DNA of 28,642 nucleotides, taken from positions 1 to 28,642 of the forward strand of contig CANKNL010000008.1 in assembly GCA_947483345.1 (NCBI GenBank), given 5' to 3'. Position 1 is the stretch's first letter; each line of letters begins with the position of its first letter. This DNA is from Chitinophagaceae bacterium (lineage in GTDB: Bacteria > Bacteroidota > Bacteroidia > Chitinophagales > Chitinophagaceae). Under the pieces are notes generated by a model. That model saw only the letters and a list, made by a program, of their open reading frames with translations. It was not told where the DNA came from and searched no databases. A program made the translations under genes and the position numbers. Positions 1-8,400 of this stretch are shown here, in pieces.

Positions 1-1467
1 ATAACATTTCCGGAGTTGTTGATCTGGTTTCCGCTGGTGGCCGGGTTGGTGGCATTTGTTATACGTAAGGAAAAAACGGTAAAAACCTGGACATTACTGG
101 CTTCATTGATCACCTTAGGTATATCAATTGTAAGTTTGGTATATGCCGATAATACCAAACATTTTTACCTCAACAACGTCAGTTATTTCTGGTTAAAATA
201 CCTGGGCAGTAATTTTAGTATTGGCCTTGATGGTATGGGACAACTGCTTACCGCTTTAACAGCTCTGGCATTTCCTGTAATATTCATTGCTACCTATAAA
301 ACAAACTATAAAAATGCAAATGTGTTTTATGGTTTAATGCTGTTAACACAATCTGGCTTGATGGGGGTATTTACCGCCATGGATCTGTTGGTATTTTATT
401 TCTTCTGGGAGTTGGCTGTAATTCCTGTTTATTTTTTATGTAGCCGATGGGGCGGGGAAAGAAGGATACAGGCCACTTTTAAATTTTTTGTATACACTTT
501 TACAGGTTCTTTATTAATGCTTGTTGGTATTATGTATGTTTATATGCATACCATGCCAACAGCTTTTGCTGATCATTCTTTTTCTATGAATGCCATCTAT
601 TCAGCGGTACTTTCTCCAACAGAAAAAAACTGGATCTTTTGGCTTTTCTTTTTGGCTTTTGCCATCAAAATGCCCGTGTTCCCTTTTCATACCTGGCAAC
701 CAGATACCTACGAGGAGGCACCAACAGCAACAACAATGGTGCTTAGCGGTATCATGGTTAAGATGGGCATATTTGCTGTCATTCGTTGGATTCTGCCCGT
801 CTTCCCAGATTCTGTTACCAGGTTTGATCATATCATTATCGGCTTGTCTTTGATTGGTATGATCTATGCCAGCTTAATTGCTATTAAGCAGGATGATCTC
901 AAACGTTTTGTAGCCTGGTCATCCATTGCGCATATTGGTTTAATGTGTGCAGCTATTTTTACCAAGTCTGACATTGGATTGCAGGGCGTTATGATACAAA
1001 TGTTTAGTCATGGTATTAACATTATTGGTATGTGGATAGTTGTGGATCTGATTGAAAAGCAAACCGGTACCCGTAAAATTTCGGAGTTGGGAGGCATTGC
1101 ACATCAAGCGCCTGCGTTAACCATTTTTCTGGTGATCATAGCATTAGCTAACATCGCATTACCCTTAACCAATGCATTTGTAGGTGAATTTATGATGTTC
1201 AGCGGATTATTTAAATTTAGTATAGTATATACATCTGTTGCACTGGTAAGCATTATTTTGGCGGCTGTTTATACATTAAATATGGTTCAAAAAGTTTTTT
1301 ACGGCGAGGCGAATACCATTACCTTACAAATGCGGGACATTTCGGGAAATCAAAAATTTATACTAAGTGTGTTGGTGATATTCATTTTTCTGTTCGGCGT
1401 ATATCCACAACCATTGTTTGAACTAACAAAAGATACCGTTTCGGCAATTTTATTAAGAATAAAATAA
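1..1467 (+). CDS. nuoM: NADH-quinone oxidoreductase subunit M (5' end outside window)
   Basis: Proton-pumping membrane subunit of respiratory complex I. The frame is open from base 1 (reads ITFPELLIWFP), so the true start lies just upstream; the visible part is already about 488 aa, close to the usual 480-510. It is very hydrophobic with about 14 membrane helices. Family hallmarks visible are the WELAVIP segment with the conserved membrane glutamate, the AIKMPVFPFHTW segment with the conserved lysine and histidine, and the EEAPTATTMVLSGIMVKMG loop. nuoN follows 45 bp later, the usual nuo order, which argues for one nuo operon entering from the left. Confident call; only the start is missing. 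Confidence 0.96.
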   Translation: MTFPELLIWFPLVAGLVAFVIRKEKTVKTWTLLASLITLGISIVSLVYADNTKHFYLNNVSYFWLKYLGSNFSIGLDGMGQLLTALTALAFPVIFIATYKTNYKNANVFYGLMLLTQSGLMGVFTAMDLLVFYFFWELAVIPVYFLCSRWGGERRIQATFKFFVYTFTGSLLMLVGIMYVYMHTMPTAFADHSFSMNAIYSAVLSPTEKNWIFWLFFLAFAIKMPVFPFHTWQPDTYEEAPTATTMVLSGIMVKMGIFAVIRWILPVFPDSVTRFDHIIIGLSLIGMIYASLIAIKQDDLKRFVAWSSIAHIGLMCAAIFTKSDIGLQGVMIQMFSHGINIIGMWIVVDLIEKQTGTRKISELGGIAHQAPALTIFLVIIALANIALPLTNAFVGEFMMFSGLFKFSIVYTSVALVSIILAAVYTLNMVQKVFYGEANTITLQMRDISGNQKFILSVLVIFIFLFGVYPQPLFELTKDTVSAILLRIK

Positions 1468-1512
1468 TATTATCTGAATGCATGTTTGCATTTGAGTAAG
1501 ACTTTAATAATT

Positions 1513-2904
1513 ATGAACGCAATAATATTAACAGCAATTTGGGGTGTAGTGATGATGTTGGGCGGTGCTTTTATTAAAAGTAAAACCACACCTAAATACC
1601 TGGCCATTTTTGGATTGGCCCTGATTATTATTACTAATTGTATCCAATTAAATTCGGGGTTGTCTTTTTTCTCTGTTGATGTAAAAGACATGCTCCATTT
1701 CAACAGCTTTAATTTAACGTTTATCAATGTGGCATTTTGCTGTACACTACTTTACTTTTTATTAAGTGGCCGGGATATCGAAAAAGTGGGTGAGCAGGTA
1801 TCGGAATATTTTGCACTTTTGTTTTTTATTTTATGCGGTGTTGCCATTTTGGCTACATTCAATTCATTATTGATGTTGTTTTTAGGTATTGAGATCATTT
1901 CAATACCATTATACATTTTAACAGGCAGTGATAAAAGAAATTTAAAGAGTAATGAAGCGGCATTGAAATATTTTTTAATGGGGGCTTTCTCTACAGGCAT
2001 CATGTTGCTGGGTATTGCTTTTCTTTATGGCGGAAGTGAAACCGGGTCGTTTTATATCAACAATATTATTTCAGGCAGTGGACCAATGCCACCTATGATC
2101 GCAGCAGGTCTGGTTTTGTTATTGGTGTCTATGTCTTTTAAAGTATCAGCGGCACCTTTCCATTTCTGGACACCCGATGTATATGACGGTGCGCCAACTG
2201 TTTTTACCTCTTTTATGGCAACCATTGTAAAAGCAGCGTCTTTCTTTGCTTTTGTAAGGCTCTTTGAAAATACTTTTGGTAACATGCATCAGCAATGGCA
2301 AACATTGATCGTTATTTTGATCATGGCCACTTTGTTGATCGGAAACCTGACCGCTGTATTTCAGCAAAGTGTAAAACGGATGCTGGCTTATTCAAGTATT
2401 GCACAGGCCGGGTTTATGTTGTTTTCATTATTGGCACTTAATAATCTGGCCAAAGAGGGCCTGGTGTTGTATGCTGCAGCATATAGCCTTTCCAGCATAG
2501 GCATTTTTGCCATCTTGATAAAAATGAATGATTATACCATTGATGGGTTTAACGGACTTGGAAAAAAACAACCATTGCTGGCCATTACGGCAACTGTTTT
2601 TCTGTTATCATTAACCGGCATTCCTTTAACTGCAGGATTTCAAAGTAAATTTTATATGCTGCTGGCTGCTGTTCAAGGCGGTCAATATATCTGGCTGGTC
2701 ATCTTTGCAGTTTTATGTGCAGCTATCAGTGCCTATTATTATTTTAGAATTATTCAGGCCATGTTTTTCAAAGAAAGTGCAGACGACTCCTTCCAGGATA
2801 TGGATATTACAACGGCCTTTAAAGTTTTATTGGTCATCACTTCGGTATGCATCATTGTTTTAGGATTATTCCCCAATTTACTTACTGACTGGTTGTATTT
2901 TTAA
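1513..2904 (+). CDS. nuoN: NADH-quinone oxidoreductase subunit N
   Basis: Last antiporter-like proton-pumping subunit of complex I in the inner membrane. I chose the ATG at 1513 (MNAIILTAIWGVV, 463 aa) because the first membrane helix begins there; an in-frame TTG at 1486 would add nine polar residues. Hallmarks seen are LGIEIISIPLYILTG with the conserved glutamate, FKVSAAPFHFWTPDVYDGAPT with the conserved lysine, and KRMLAYSSIAQAGF in the second half. Length is normal. It is the last nuo gene here: the next gene, 77 bp away, is an unrelated ABC permease. Confidence 0.96.
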   Translation: MNAIILTAIWGVVMMLGGAFIKSKTTPKYLAIFGLALIIITNCIQLNSGLSFFSVDVKDMLHFNSFNLTFINVAFCCTLLYFLLSGRDIEKVGEQVSEYFALLFFILCGVAILATFNSLLMLFLGIEIISIPLYILTGSDKRNLKSNEAALKYFLMGAFSTGIMLLGIAFLYGGSETGSFYINNIISGSGPMPPMIAAGLVLLLVSMSFKVSAAPFHFWTPDVYDGAPTVFTSFMATIVKAASFFAFVRLFENTFGNMHQQWQTLIVILIMATLLIGNLTAVFQQSVKRMLAYSSIAQAGFMLFSLLALNNLAKEGLVLYAAAYSLSSIGIFAILIKMNDYTIDGFNGLGKKQPLLAITATVFLLSLTGIPLTAGFQSKFYMLLAAVQGGQYIWLVIFAVLCAAISAYYYFRIIQAMFFKESADDSFQDMDITTAFKVLLVITSVCIIVLGLFPNLLTDWLYF

Positions 2905-2981
2905 ATGAGCGGATACCGTTTATAAAAGTTTTACAATATAATTGTTTTCAGACCTTAACTTTAGGATGAATATGTATACTA

Positions 2982-4262
2982 ATGACTTTTAAAGACACAC
3001 TTGCACTGTCCTGGAGAAATATTTCGGGTAATAAACTGCGAACCGCCATTACGGTAACCATTATTGCTTTAGGCATTTTTGCATTAATACTGATCATCAC
3101 CTCTATCAAAGCCGCCAGCAACAGTTTAACCACCAGTTTTTCAACCATGGGTGCCAATTCTTTCAGTCTTAGATACAAGGACCGTAATATTAGGATTGGC
3201 GGTGGTCGTAAAAGGGAAATTACCAAAACAAGTAAATCGGCCTTAAAAGTTAAAAAGAGCAATGTTGGAAAGGTTATAACTTATGATGAAGCAAGGGCAT
3301 TTAAAAATCGTTACAATTTCCCGGCAAAAGTGGGGTTAACATTAATGGGGCCCAGAAATATAGTTTGTAACACCGACCGTAAAAAAACAAATCCGGATAT
3401 CACTGTTTTGGGTGGTGATGAAAATTATCTGGAACTGAATGGCTACAAGATCCAGGTGGGTAGAAATTTCACCGAAGGTGAAATTGAATCAGGAAGAAGT
3501 ATATGTATGTTGGGAAGTGGCGTTGCAAAAAAATTATTTCCCGATAATCCCGACAAGGCCATTGATAAAGTAATCAGTGTTGATCATACCCCATACCGTG
3601 TAATTGCCGTGTTGGAAGATAAAGGCTCGAGTGCCTTTTTTAATACCAGTAAAATAGTCGTTACGTCATTTAATAATGTGCGACGATTATATGCTACTCA
3701 AAACACATCCTTCAATATAGGAGTCATGGTCTCCGATTTAAAATTAATGGATGTGGCCATTGGTGAAGCAAAGGGAACTTTCAGGCCTATCAGAAAAATA
3801 GATGTGAAAGAAGAAGACAATTTTTATATTGATAAAAGCGACAGCATAGCCGAAGCTTTATTAACGAATCTTGGATTTTTGGAAAAGGGTACAATTGGTA
3901 TTGCATTTATCACATTAATAGGGGCGGCCATCGGGTTGATGAATATTATGTTGGTGGCTGTAAATGAGCGAACCAAGGAAATTGGATTAATAAAAGCATT
4001 GGGAGGTACTAAAAAAGATATCAGGGCACAATTTTTATACGAATCTGTTTTGATCAGTTTATTAGGGGCTGTTGTTGGGATAATAGCCGGGATTGTATTA
4101 GGAAACGGGGTTGCTATTTTATTAAAAACCGGCTTTGTGGTTCCCTGGGCCTGGGTAATTACCGGCATTTTTGTATGTACGATAGTAGGCTTAGCAGCAG
4201 GCTTATATCCGGCTTATAAAGCGTCAAAATTAGACCCCATTGTTGCATTACGGTATGAATAA
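2982..4262 (+). CDS. MacB/FtsX-type ABC transporter permease
   Basis: Inner-membrane permease of the MacB/LolC superfamily (426 aa). Residues about 10-40 form the first membrane helix, after the typical SWRNISGNKLRTAIT start. A periplasmic MacB-PCD-like domain spans roughly 45-285, and the C-terminal FtsX domain has three helices containing NERTKEIGLIKALGGTKKDI and ending LYPAYKASKLDPIVALRYE, the standard family ending. Such permeases export lipoproteins, peptides or drugs, or act as mechanotransmitters, with a separate ATPase. No ATPase gene lies next to it here, so its partner must be encoded elsewhere and the substrate cannot be named. The start is ATG 2982; the ATG at 2966 is out of frame. 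Confidence 0.9.
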   Translation: MTFKDTLALSWRNISGNKLRTAITVTIIALGIFALILIITSIKAASNSLTTSFSTMGANSFSLRYKDRNIRIGGGRKREITKTSKSALKVKKSNVGKVITYDEARAFKNRYNFPAKVGLTLMGPRNIVCNTDRKKTNPDITVLGGDENYLELNGYKIQVGRNFTEGEIESGRSICMLGSGVAKKLFPDNPDKAIDKVISVDHTPYRVIAVLEDKGSSAFFNTSKIVVTSFNNVRRLYATQNTSFNIGVMVSDLKLMDVAIGEAKGTFRPIRKIDVKEEDNFYIDKSDSIAEALLTNLGFLEKGTIGIAFITLIGAAIGLMNIMLVAVNERTKEIGLIKALGGTKKDIRAQFLYESVLISLLGAVVGIIAGIVLGNGVAILLKTGFVVPWAWVITGIFVCTIVGLAAGLYPAYKASKLDPIVALRYE

Positions 4263-4548
4263 ATCGGGATTGGGTATTCCGTTTTGCCTGTTTTCATATC
4301 ATTTTATCTATAATGTTTAAGATTTTCAGGGGTTTTTTGTGTAAAATTTACATTTTAGCATCGTAAAAAAATATTTATAAAATAAAAGTTCGTAAGTTGT
4401 AACTTTCAATTAATTATTTAACTTGTGCATCTTGTTTTTACAAAGGAATTAATGGTGGTTATGGTAAAACAAATAGTTAAATGATATAGTCCTTTATTCA
4501 ACATTCAACATAAACTAAACTTTTTACAAAACTAAAAACTAGAATTTT
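4263..4548. other. Intergenic region before the TonB energising cluster
   Basis: 286 bp, very AT-rich, with no credible coding frame. It must hold the promoter of the exbB-exbD-tonB operon. A TACATTTT at 4349-4356 is one base from the Bacteroidota -7 consensus TAnnTTTG, but I find no well-spaced -33 box, so I do not call a promoter. No strong hairpin was seen for the upstream permease gene. Confidence 0.5.
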
Positions 4549-5400
4549 ATGGCAGAGACTACAGCAACTGTAAAACCAACAACTTCAGTTCAGGCAAAAA
4601 AATCGAGCAACATTATTTCACTATTGGCTCCGGTATTGTGTTTGCTTGCCGGTTATCTTATTTGGAGATTTGGATTGGGAAATCCCTCCAATTTTAAAAC
4701 AGCTGGTGAAGGTTGGTTCTGGCCCGATCGCGAAGGCCCAAATTCGGCATTAAGCAAAATGTATTTAGGTGGTATTATTGTACCGGTTTTAATTGGTACA
4801 TTCTTAACCATGTTAACTTTTGTTATTGAGCGTTTCATGACGATCTCAAAAGCGAATGGCACAGGCAATAATGCCGATTTTATCCGTAAAGTTCAATACC
4901 AGTTAGCAAATAAAAATGTGGATGCGGCTTTGGCCGAATGCGATAAACAAAAAGGTTCAGTAGGTAATGTTATGAAAGCCGGTTTACATCGCTATAAAGA
5001 AATGATCACTAATTCTGAATTAAATACCGAACAAAAAGTTATTGCCATTCAAAAGGAAGTGGAAGAAGCCACTTCTCTTGAATTACCAATGCTTGAAAAA
5101 AACCTGGTTTTCCTTTCAACCATTGCCTCAATGGCAACACTGATTGGACTGTTAGGAACGGTGGTTGGTATGATCCGTGCATTTGCAGGACTGGGTGAGG
5201 ATAGTGGTGGTGCAGGTTCAGCCGCACAGTTGTCAATTGGTATCTCTGAGGCCCTTTATAATACGGCTTTAGGTATTGGTACATCCACATTTGCAATTAT
5301 GTTTTACAACATATTTACAACTAAAATTGATGGTATCACATATGGTATTGATGAGTCTGGATTTACTTTAACACAAACTTTCGCTTCTCTGTACAAATAA
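4549..5400 (+). CDS. exbB: MotA/TolQ/ExbB proton channel family protein
   Basis: Proton channel subunit that, with ExbD, uses the proton motive force to drive TonB (or a Tol-like system) at the inner membrane. The protein (283 aa) has a polar N-terminus, a first helix near residues 23-42, a second near 73-95 ending in FVIERF, a cytoplasmic domain with a KAGLHRYKEM segment, and two C-terminal helices containing SMATLIGLLGTVVGMIRAF and the SEALYNTALGIGTSTFAIMFYNIF stretch typical of ExbB/TolQ. The two proton-path helices are intact. It is followed by two exbD genes and tonB, so an ExbB role is favoured over TolQ. The start ATG follows a poor AT-rich leader. Confidence 0.93.
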   Translation: MAETTATVKPTTSVQAKKSSNIISLLAPVLCLLAGYLIWRFGLGNPSNFKTAGEGWFWPDREGPNSALSKMYLGGIIVPVLIGTFLTMLTFVIERFMTISKANGTGNNADFIRKVQYQLANKNVDAALAECDKQKGSVGNVMKAGLHRYKEMITNSELNTEQKVIAIQKEVEEATSLELPMLEKNLVFLSTIASMATLIGLLGTVVGMIRAFAGLGEDSGGAGSAAQLSIGISEALYNTALGIGTSTFAIMFYNIFTTKIDGITYGIDESGFTLTQTFASLYK

Positions 5401-5515
5401 GGTATGGATTAATTAAAGTTTCGCATCTTATTAAGTATTACAATGCAACCGCTTTAGATCAATCTTTGGCGGAGAAATAAGCGAAGTAGTAAAGAAAAAT
5501 TAAAAACAGACAAAC

Positions 5516-6169
5516 ATGCCAAAAGTTAAAATACCACGTAAGAGTACCATCGTTGATATGACGGCTATGTGTGATGTGGCTTTTCTGCTGTTGACATTTT
5601 TTATATTGGCAACAAAACAAAAGCCACCCGAAGTACTCTCTGTTAAAACACCCACTTCTGTATCGAGCAAAGCGGCTCCGGATAAATCTATATTAATTAC
5701 GCTTACCAAAGAAGGAAAAGTGTTTTTAATGTTGGGTGATGAGACAAAGAAAGCAGCCATTATTGACGATTTTAATACAACAAGAGGCCTACAATTAACT
5801 GGCGCCCAACTTGCCAAGCTTAAAAAAGCTGAATATATTGGCTTACCTGTTAATCAGCTCAAATCTGCATTAGATGCCCCACAGGAAATCCCGGCTAGTT
5901 TAATGGCAGGCATACCAACAGACAGTACCAATAATGAATTGAGTTTTTGGATGCGTAGTGTTACCAATGCTTATAAAGGAGAGGACCAACGTCTACTTCA
6001 GGATATGATCTTAGTAAAAGGTGATGGCGATGCGCTATACCCCATATTTAAAAGTGTAAAAGAAGCCCTTAAAGCTAATGAGATTTTTAAATTCAGGATT
6101 GTTACAGAAGGTGAGCAGGTTCCAGCTGGTTCTGAATTGTATAAAACCGGTAAAGAGGACAAAAAATAA
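5516..6169 (+). CDS. exbD: ExbD/TolR family biopolymer transport protein (first copy)
   Basis: Single-pass proton-channel partner of ExbB (217 aa). A basic N-terminus (KIPRKST) leads into VDMTAMCDVAFLLLTFFIL, where Asp20 matches the essential membrane aspartate of ExbD. The rest is a periplasmic domain. It is longer than the usual 130-160 aa because of a middle insert with a PVNQLKSALDAPQEIP stretch and an extended tail. It lies 115 bp after exbB and 30 bp before a second exbD. Its membrane segment (CDVAFLLLTFFIL) differs from the other two copies, so it is the divergent member of the set. Confidence 0.92.
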   Translation: MPKVKIPRKSTIVDMTAMCDVAFLLLTFFILATKQKPPEVLSVKTPTSVSSKAAPDKSILITLTKEGKVFLMLGDETKKAAIIDDFNTTRGLQLTGAQLAKLKKAEYIGLPVNQLKSALDAPQEIPASLMAGIPTDSTNNELSFWMRSVTNAYKGEDQRLLQDMILVKGDGDALYPIFKSVKEALKANEIFKFRIVTEGEQVPAGSELYKTGKEDKK

Positions 6170-6199
6170 TAAAGTTATTAATAATAAAAATGAATTATT

Positions 6200-6748
6200 A
6201 TGGCAGAAATGGATACCTCGTCGGGTGGCGGACATAAAAAGGGCCCAGGCGTAAAAAAAGGAAAAAAGCTTTCTACCCGTGTTGATTTAACACCAATGGT
6301 AGACCTTGGTTTTCTGTTAATTACTTTCTTTGTGTTTACCACAACCATGGCTCAATCTACAGCTATGCCCATGAATGAACCTAAGGATGACCTGGAAAAA
6401 CAAATGAAAGTCAAAAATTCCGGGGCGATGACTATTTTATTAGGAAAGGGCAACCAGGTTTATTATTATTATGGACAGTTAATGCCCGAAACGATCAGTC
6501 AGGATTTTAAAAGCACCACTTTTAAGGGTATTCGGGAACTTATCCTTGAGAAGAAGAAAGCTACGCCCATTGACGATTTGATGTATATCATTAAATCTGA
6601 TGACAATTCTACATTTAAAAATGCGATTGATATTTTGGATGAAATGGTTATTTCAGCAGTTCCTCCAGGGCATTATGCCGAAGTACCAATGTTACCTGTA
6701 GAAAAAATGCTGATCAATGAAACTGAAAAGGCAAATGGTATTAAGTAG
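6200..6748 (+). CDS. exbD: ExbD/TolR family biopolymer transport protein (second copy)
   Basis: Second ExbD (182 aa) in the same cluster. A Gly/Lys-rich N-terminal tail (GGGHKKGPGVKKGKK) precedes STRVDLTPMVDLGFLLITFF, with Asp35 the expected proton-carrying residue. A periplasmic domain follows, containing GQLMPETISQDF and YIIKSDDNSTFKNAIDILDEM, the usual ExbD fold. It sits 30 bp after the first copy and 49 bp before tonB. Its membrane segment is almost identical to that of the copy at 7741, so those two are close paralogues. Two ExbD types may form a mixed channel or serve different TonB-dependent loads. Confidence 0.93.
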   Translation: MAEMDTSSGGGHKKGPGVKKGKKLSTRVDLTPMVDLGFLLITFFVFTTTMAQSTAMPMNEPKDDLEKQMKVKNSGAMTILLGKGNQVYYYYGQLMPETISQDFKSTTFKGIRELILEKKKATPIDDLMYIIKSDDNSTFKNAIDILDEMVISAVPPGHYAEVPMLPVEKMLINETEKANGIK

Positions 6749-6797
6749 GTTTATGGAATTGGAACAATTTTGAATCTAATTAACAAAAGAGATTAAA

Positions 6798-7628
6798 ATG
6801 GAAGCAAATAAAATTTTAGGTGCCGATGTTCTTGATATTATTTTTGAAGGAAAAAATAAAGAATACGGGGCTTATCAATTAAGAAAATCCTATAAAAAAA
6901 CCTTAACAAAGGCACTCCTGATTACAGGGTCTATCTTGTTATTGGTTTTAATAGGAACGGTTTTCGCCAATATTATTGAACGCAACAGCAAAAAGAAATT
7001 TGATACGCTGGAAACGCAAATGGCAGAATTAAAGGCGGATGAGCCACCACCACCACCACCACCACCTCCACCTCCTCCTCCTGAGCCACCACCACCTCCT
7101 GAAATTAACCAGGTAAAATTTACACCTCCTAAAATTGTAAAAGATGAAGAGGTTAAGCCTGAAGAAAAAATTCAGGAGATTAAGGAAGATGCCGTGATCA
7201 GTACAAAAACAGTAGAGAGTGATAATAAAGTACAGATTGTACAGGCTCCTGTAGAGGAGAAAGGAACACAGATAGTTGAGGTGAAAAAAGACGATGATGA
7301 AAACAAGATTTTTACTAAAGTAGAAGTAGAAGCTGGTTTTCCGGGTGGCGAAGATGCCTGGCGTAACTATTTGAGAAAAACGTTAAATGCGAATACGCCT
7401 GTAGATTATGGTGCAAGTGGTGGAAAATATACCGTTATTGTAAAATTTGTGGTAAGTAAGGATGGTAGTTTAAGTGATGTGAAATGTGAGAACGATCCCG
7501 GATTTGGAATGTGTGATGAAGCAGTAAGGGTAATTAAAAAAACAAAAAACTGGACGCCGGCTATTCAAAATGGCCGTAACGTAAATGCCTACCGCCGGCA
7601 GCCTATTACCTTCCTTGTAGAAGATTAA
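6798..7628 (+). CDS. tonB: Energy transducer TonB
   Basis: Periplasm-spanning protein that carries energy from ExbB/ExbD to outer-membrane TonB-dependent transporters (276 aa). The N-terminal cytoplasmic segment (GKNKEYGAYQLRKSYKKT) is typical of Bacteroidota TonB, followed by one membrane helix at about 38-60. Next comes a run of 13 prolines, a Glu, and five more prolines (about residues 82-100), then an acidic/lysine-rich linker. The C-terminal TonB domain (about 175-276) holds AGFPGGEDAWRNYLRKTL, a central VIVKFVVSKDGSLSDVK strand pair and WTPAIQNGRNVNAYRRQPITF. It ends just before a strong terminator, so it closes the exbB-exbD-exbD-tonB unit. Confidence 0.95.
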   Translation: MEANKILGADVLDIIFEGKNKEYGAYQLRKSYKKTLTKALLITGSILLLVLIGTVFANIIERNSKKKFDTLETQMAELKADEPPPPPPPPPPPPPEPPPPPEINQVKFTPPKIVKDEEVKPEEKIQEIKEDAVISTKTVESDNKVQIVQAPVEEKGTQIVEVKKDDDENKIFTKVEVEAGFPGGEDAWRNYLRKTLNANTPVDYGASGGKYTVIVKFVVSKDGSLSDVKCENDPGFGMCDEAVRVIKKTKNWTPAIQNGRNVNAYRRQPITFLVED

Positions 7629-7648
7629 GATTTTAAAATTATAGTTTT

Positions 7649-7677
7649 ATCCCCCGATTTATCGGGGGATTTTTTTT
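7649..7677 (+). terminator. Rho-independent terminator after tonB
   Basis: A 9-bp perfect stem (atcccccga at 7649-7657 pairing with tcgggggat at 7662-7670) with a four-base TTTA loop is followed directly by a run of eight T. It lies 20 bp after the tonB stop and should separate the main TonB operon from the third exbD. Confidence 0.9.
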
Positions 7678-7740
7678 GAAATCCATTATAAAATATATGG
7701 AAATGATTTGTTCGGCCATCTCAATAAAAATAAATTGATC

Positions 7741-8262
7741 ATGGCAGAAATTGAAACAAAAAGATCGGCAGACAAAAAGAAAAGATTTCATCAAAAAAGT
7801 ACCCGGGTTGATTTAACGCCGATGGTAGACCTGGGGTTTTTGCTAATTACTTTTTTTGTGTTTACCACCACATTAACTACGCCAACGGCTATGAATGTTA
7901 TTTTGCCTTATGATAAAACACCACCCAGTGATCTAATTTGTGAGTCATGTGTTTTAACCGTTTTGCTTGATAAAAACAATCGAATTAAATATTATGAAGG
8001 TGCTGTTGAAAATGGACCGCTCATTAAAGAAACAGGCTATGCCCCTGATGAGATTAGGTCTGTATTAATGCTAAAGAAGGCAAAAGTAAAAAGGGCCCGT
8101 GGGGATGAAGGTCAATTTATTCTGTTGATTAAACCCACTGTGGCAAGTAATTTTAAAAACTTTGTAGATATCACAGATGAAGTGACCATTTGCCAGGTAA
8201 AACGCTATTATATTGGCGAATTGGGAGATGCTGATAAAAGACTACTCCTTAAAAAATTATAA
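7741..8262 (+). CDS. exbD: ExbD/TolR family biopolymer transport protein (third copy, after terminator)
   Basis: Third ExbD (173 aa from ATG 7741; an in-frame TTG at 7708 would add 11 unlikely residues and sits close to the terminator). It has STRVDLTPMVDLGFLLITFF with Asp30 in the proton-carrying position, nearly identical to the second copy, so it probably arose by duplication. The periplasmic part is divergent and has two cysteines (CESC) that could form a disulfide. It lies behind the tonB terminator, so it is expressed by read-through or from a weak promoter of its own. It may be a condition-specific replacement subunit. Confidence 0.9.
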   Translation: MAEIETKRSADKKKRFHQKSTRVDLTPMVDLGFLLITFFVFTTTLTTPTAMNVILPYDKTPPSDLICESCVLTVLLDKNNRIKYYEGAVENGPLIKETGYAPDEIRSVLMLKKAKVKRARGDEGQFILLIKPTVASNFKNFVDITDEVTICQVKRYYIGELGDADKRLLLKKL

Positions 8263-8365
8263 AACTGAGGCTAAGCAGACAAAGCAGAAAAAGGAATACA
8301 TACAGTCAGTTTAGTCTACTTATTGATCTCATTTTTCTTTCAGCGCTTAGCTAATCAGTCATCCG

Positions 8366-8396
8366 TTGCGATAGAAGGCAGAGTGGCTTATCTTTG
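8366..8396 (+). promoter_or_regulatory. Predicted Bacteroidota-type promoter of mnmE
   Basis: A -33-like TTG at 8366-8368 and a perfect -7 box TATCTTTG (consensus TAnnTTTG) at 8389-8396 are separated by 20 bp, the usual spacing for the Bacteroidota primary sigma factor. The box ends only 4 bp before the mnmE ATG at 8401, so transcription would start at or just around the start codon, giving a leaderless or nearly leaderless mRNA. Confidence 0.65.
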
Positions 8397-8400
8397 CCAT

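Noticed and set aside
590..853. Open frames on both strands inside nuoM
   Set aside because: They are shadows of a clear, conserved nuoM frame and have compositions unlike real proteins.
7044..7103. Possible sequence error or unstable tract in the proline run of tonB
   Set aside because: The frame is kept through the CCA/CCT repeats, and long proline runs are normal in TonB. Nothing suggests a frameshift.
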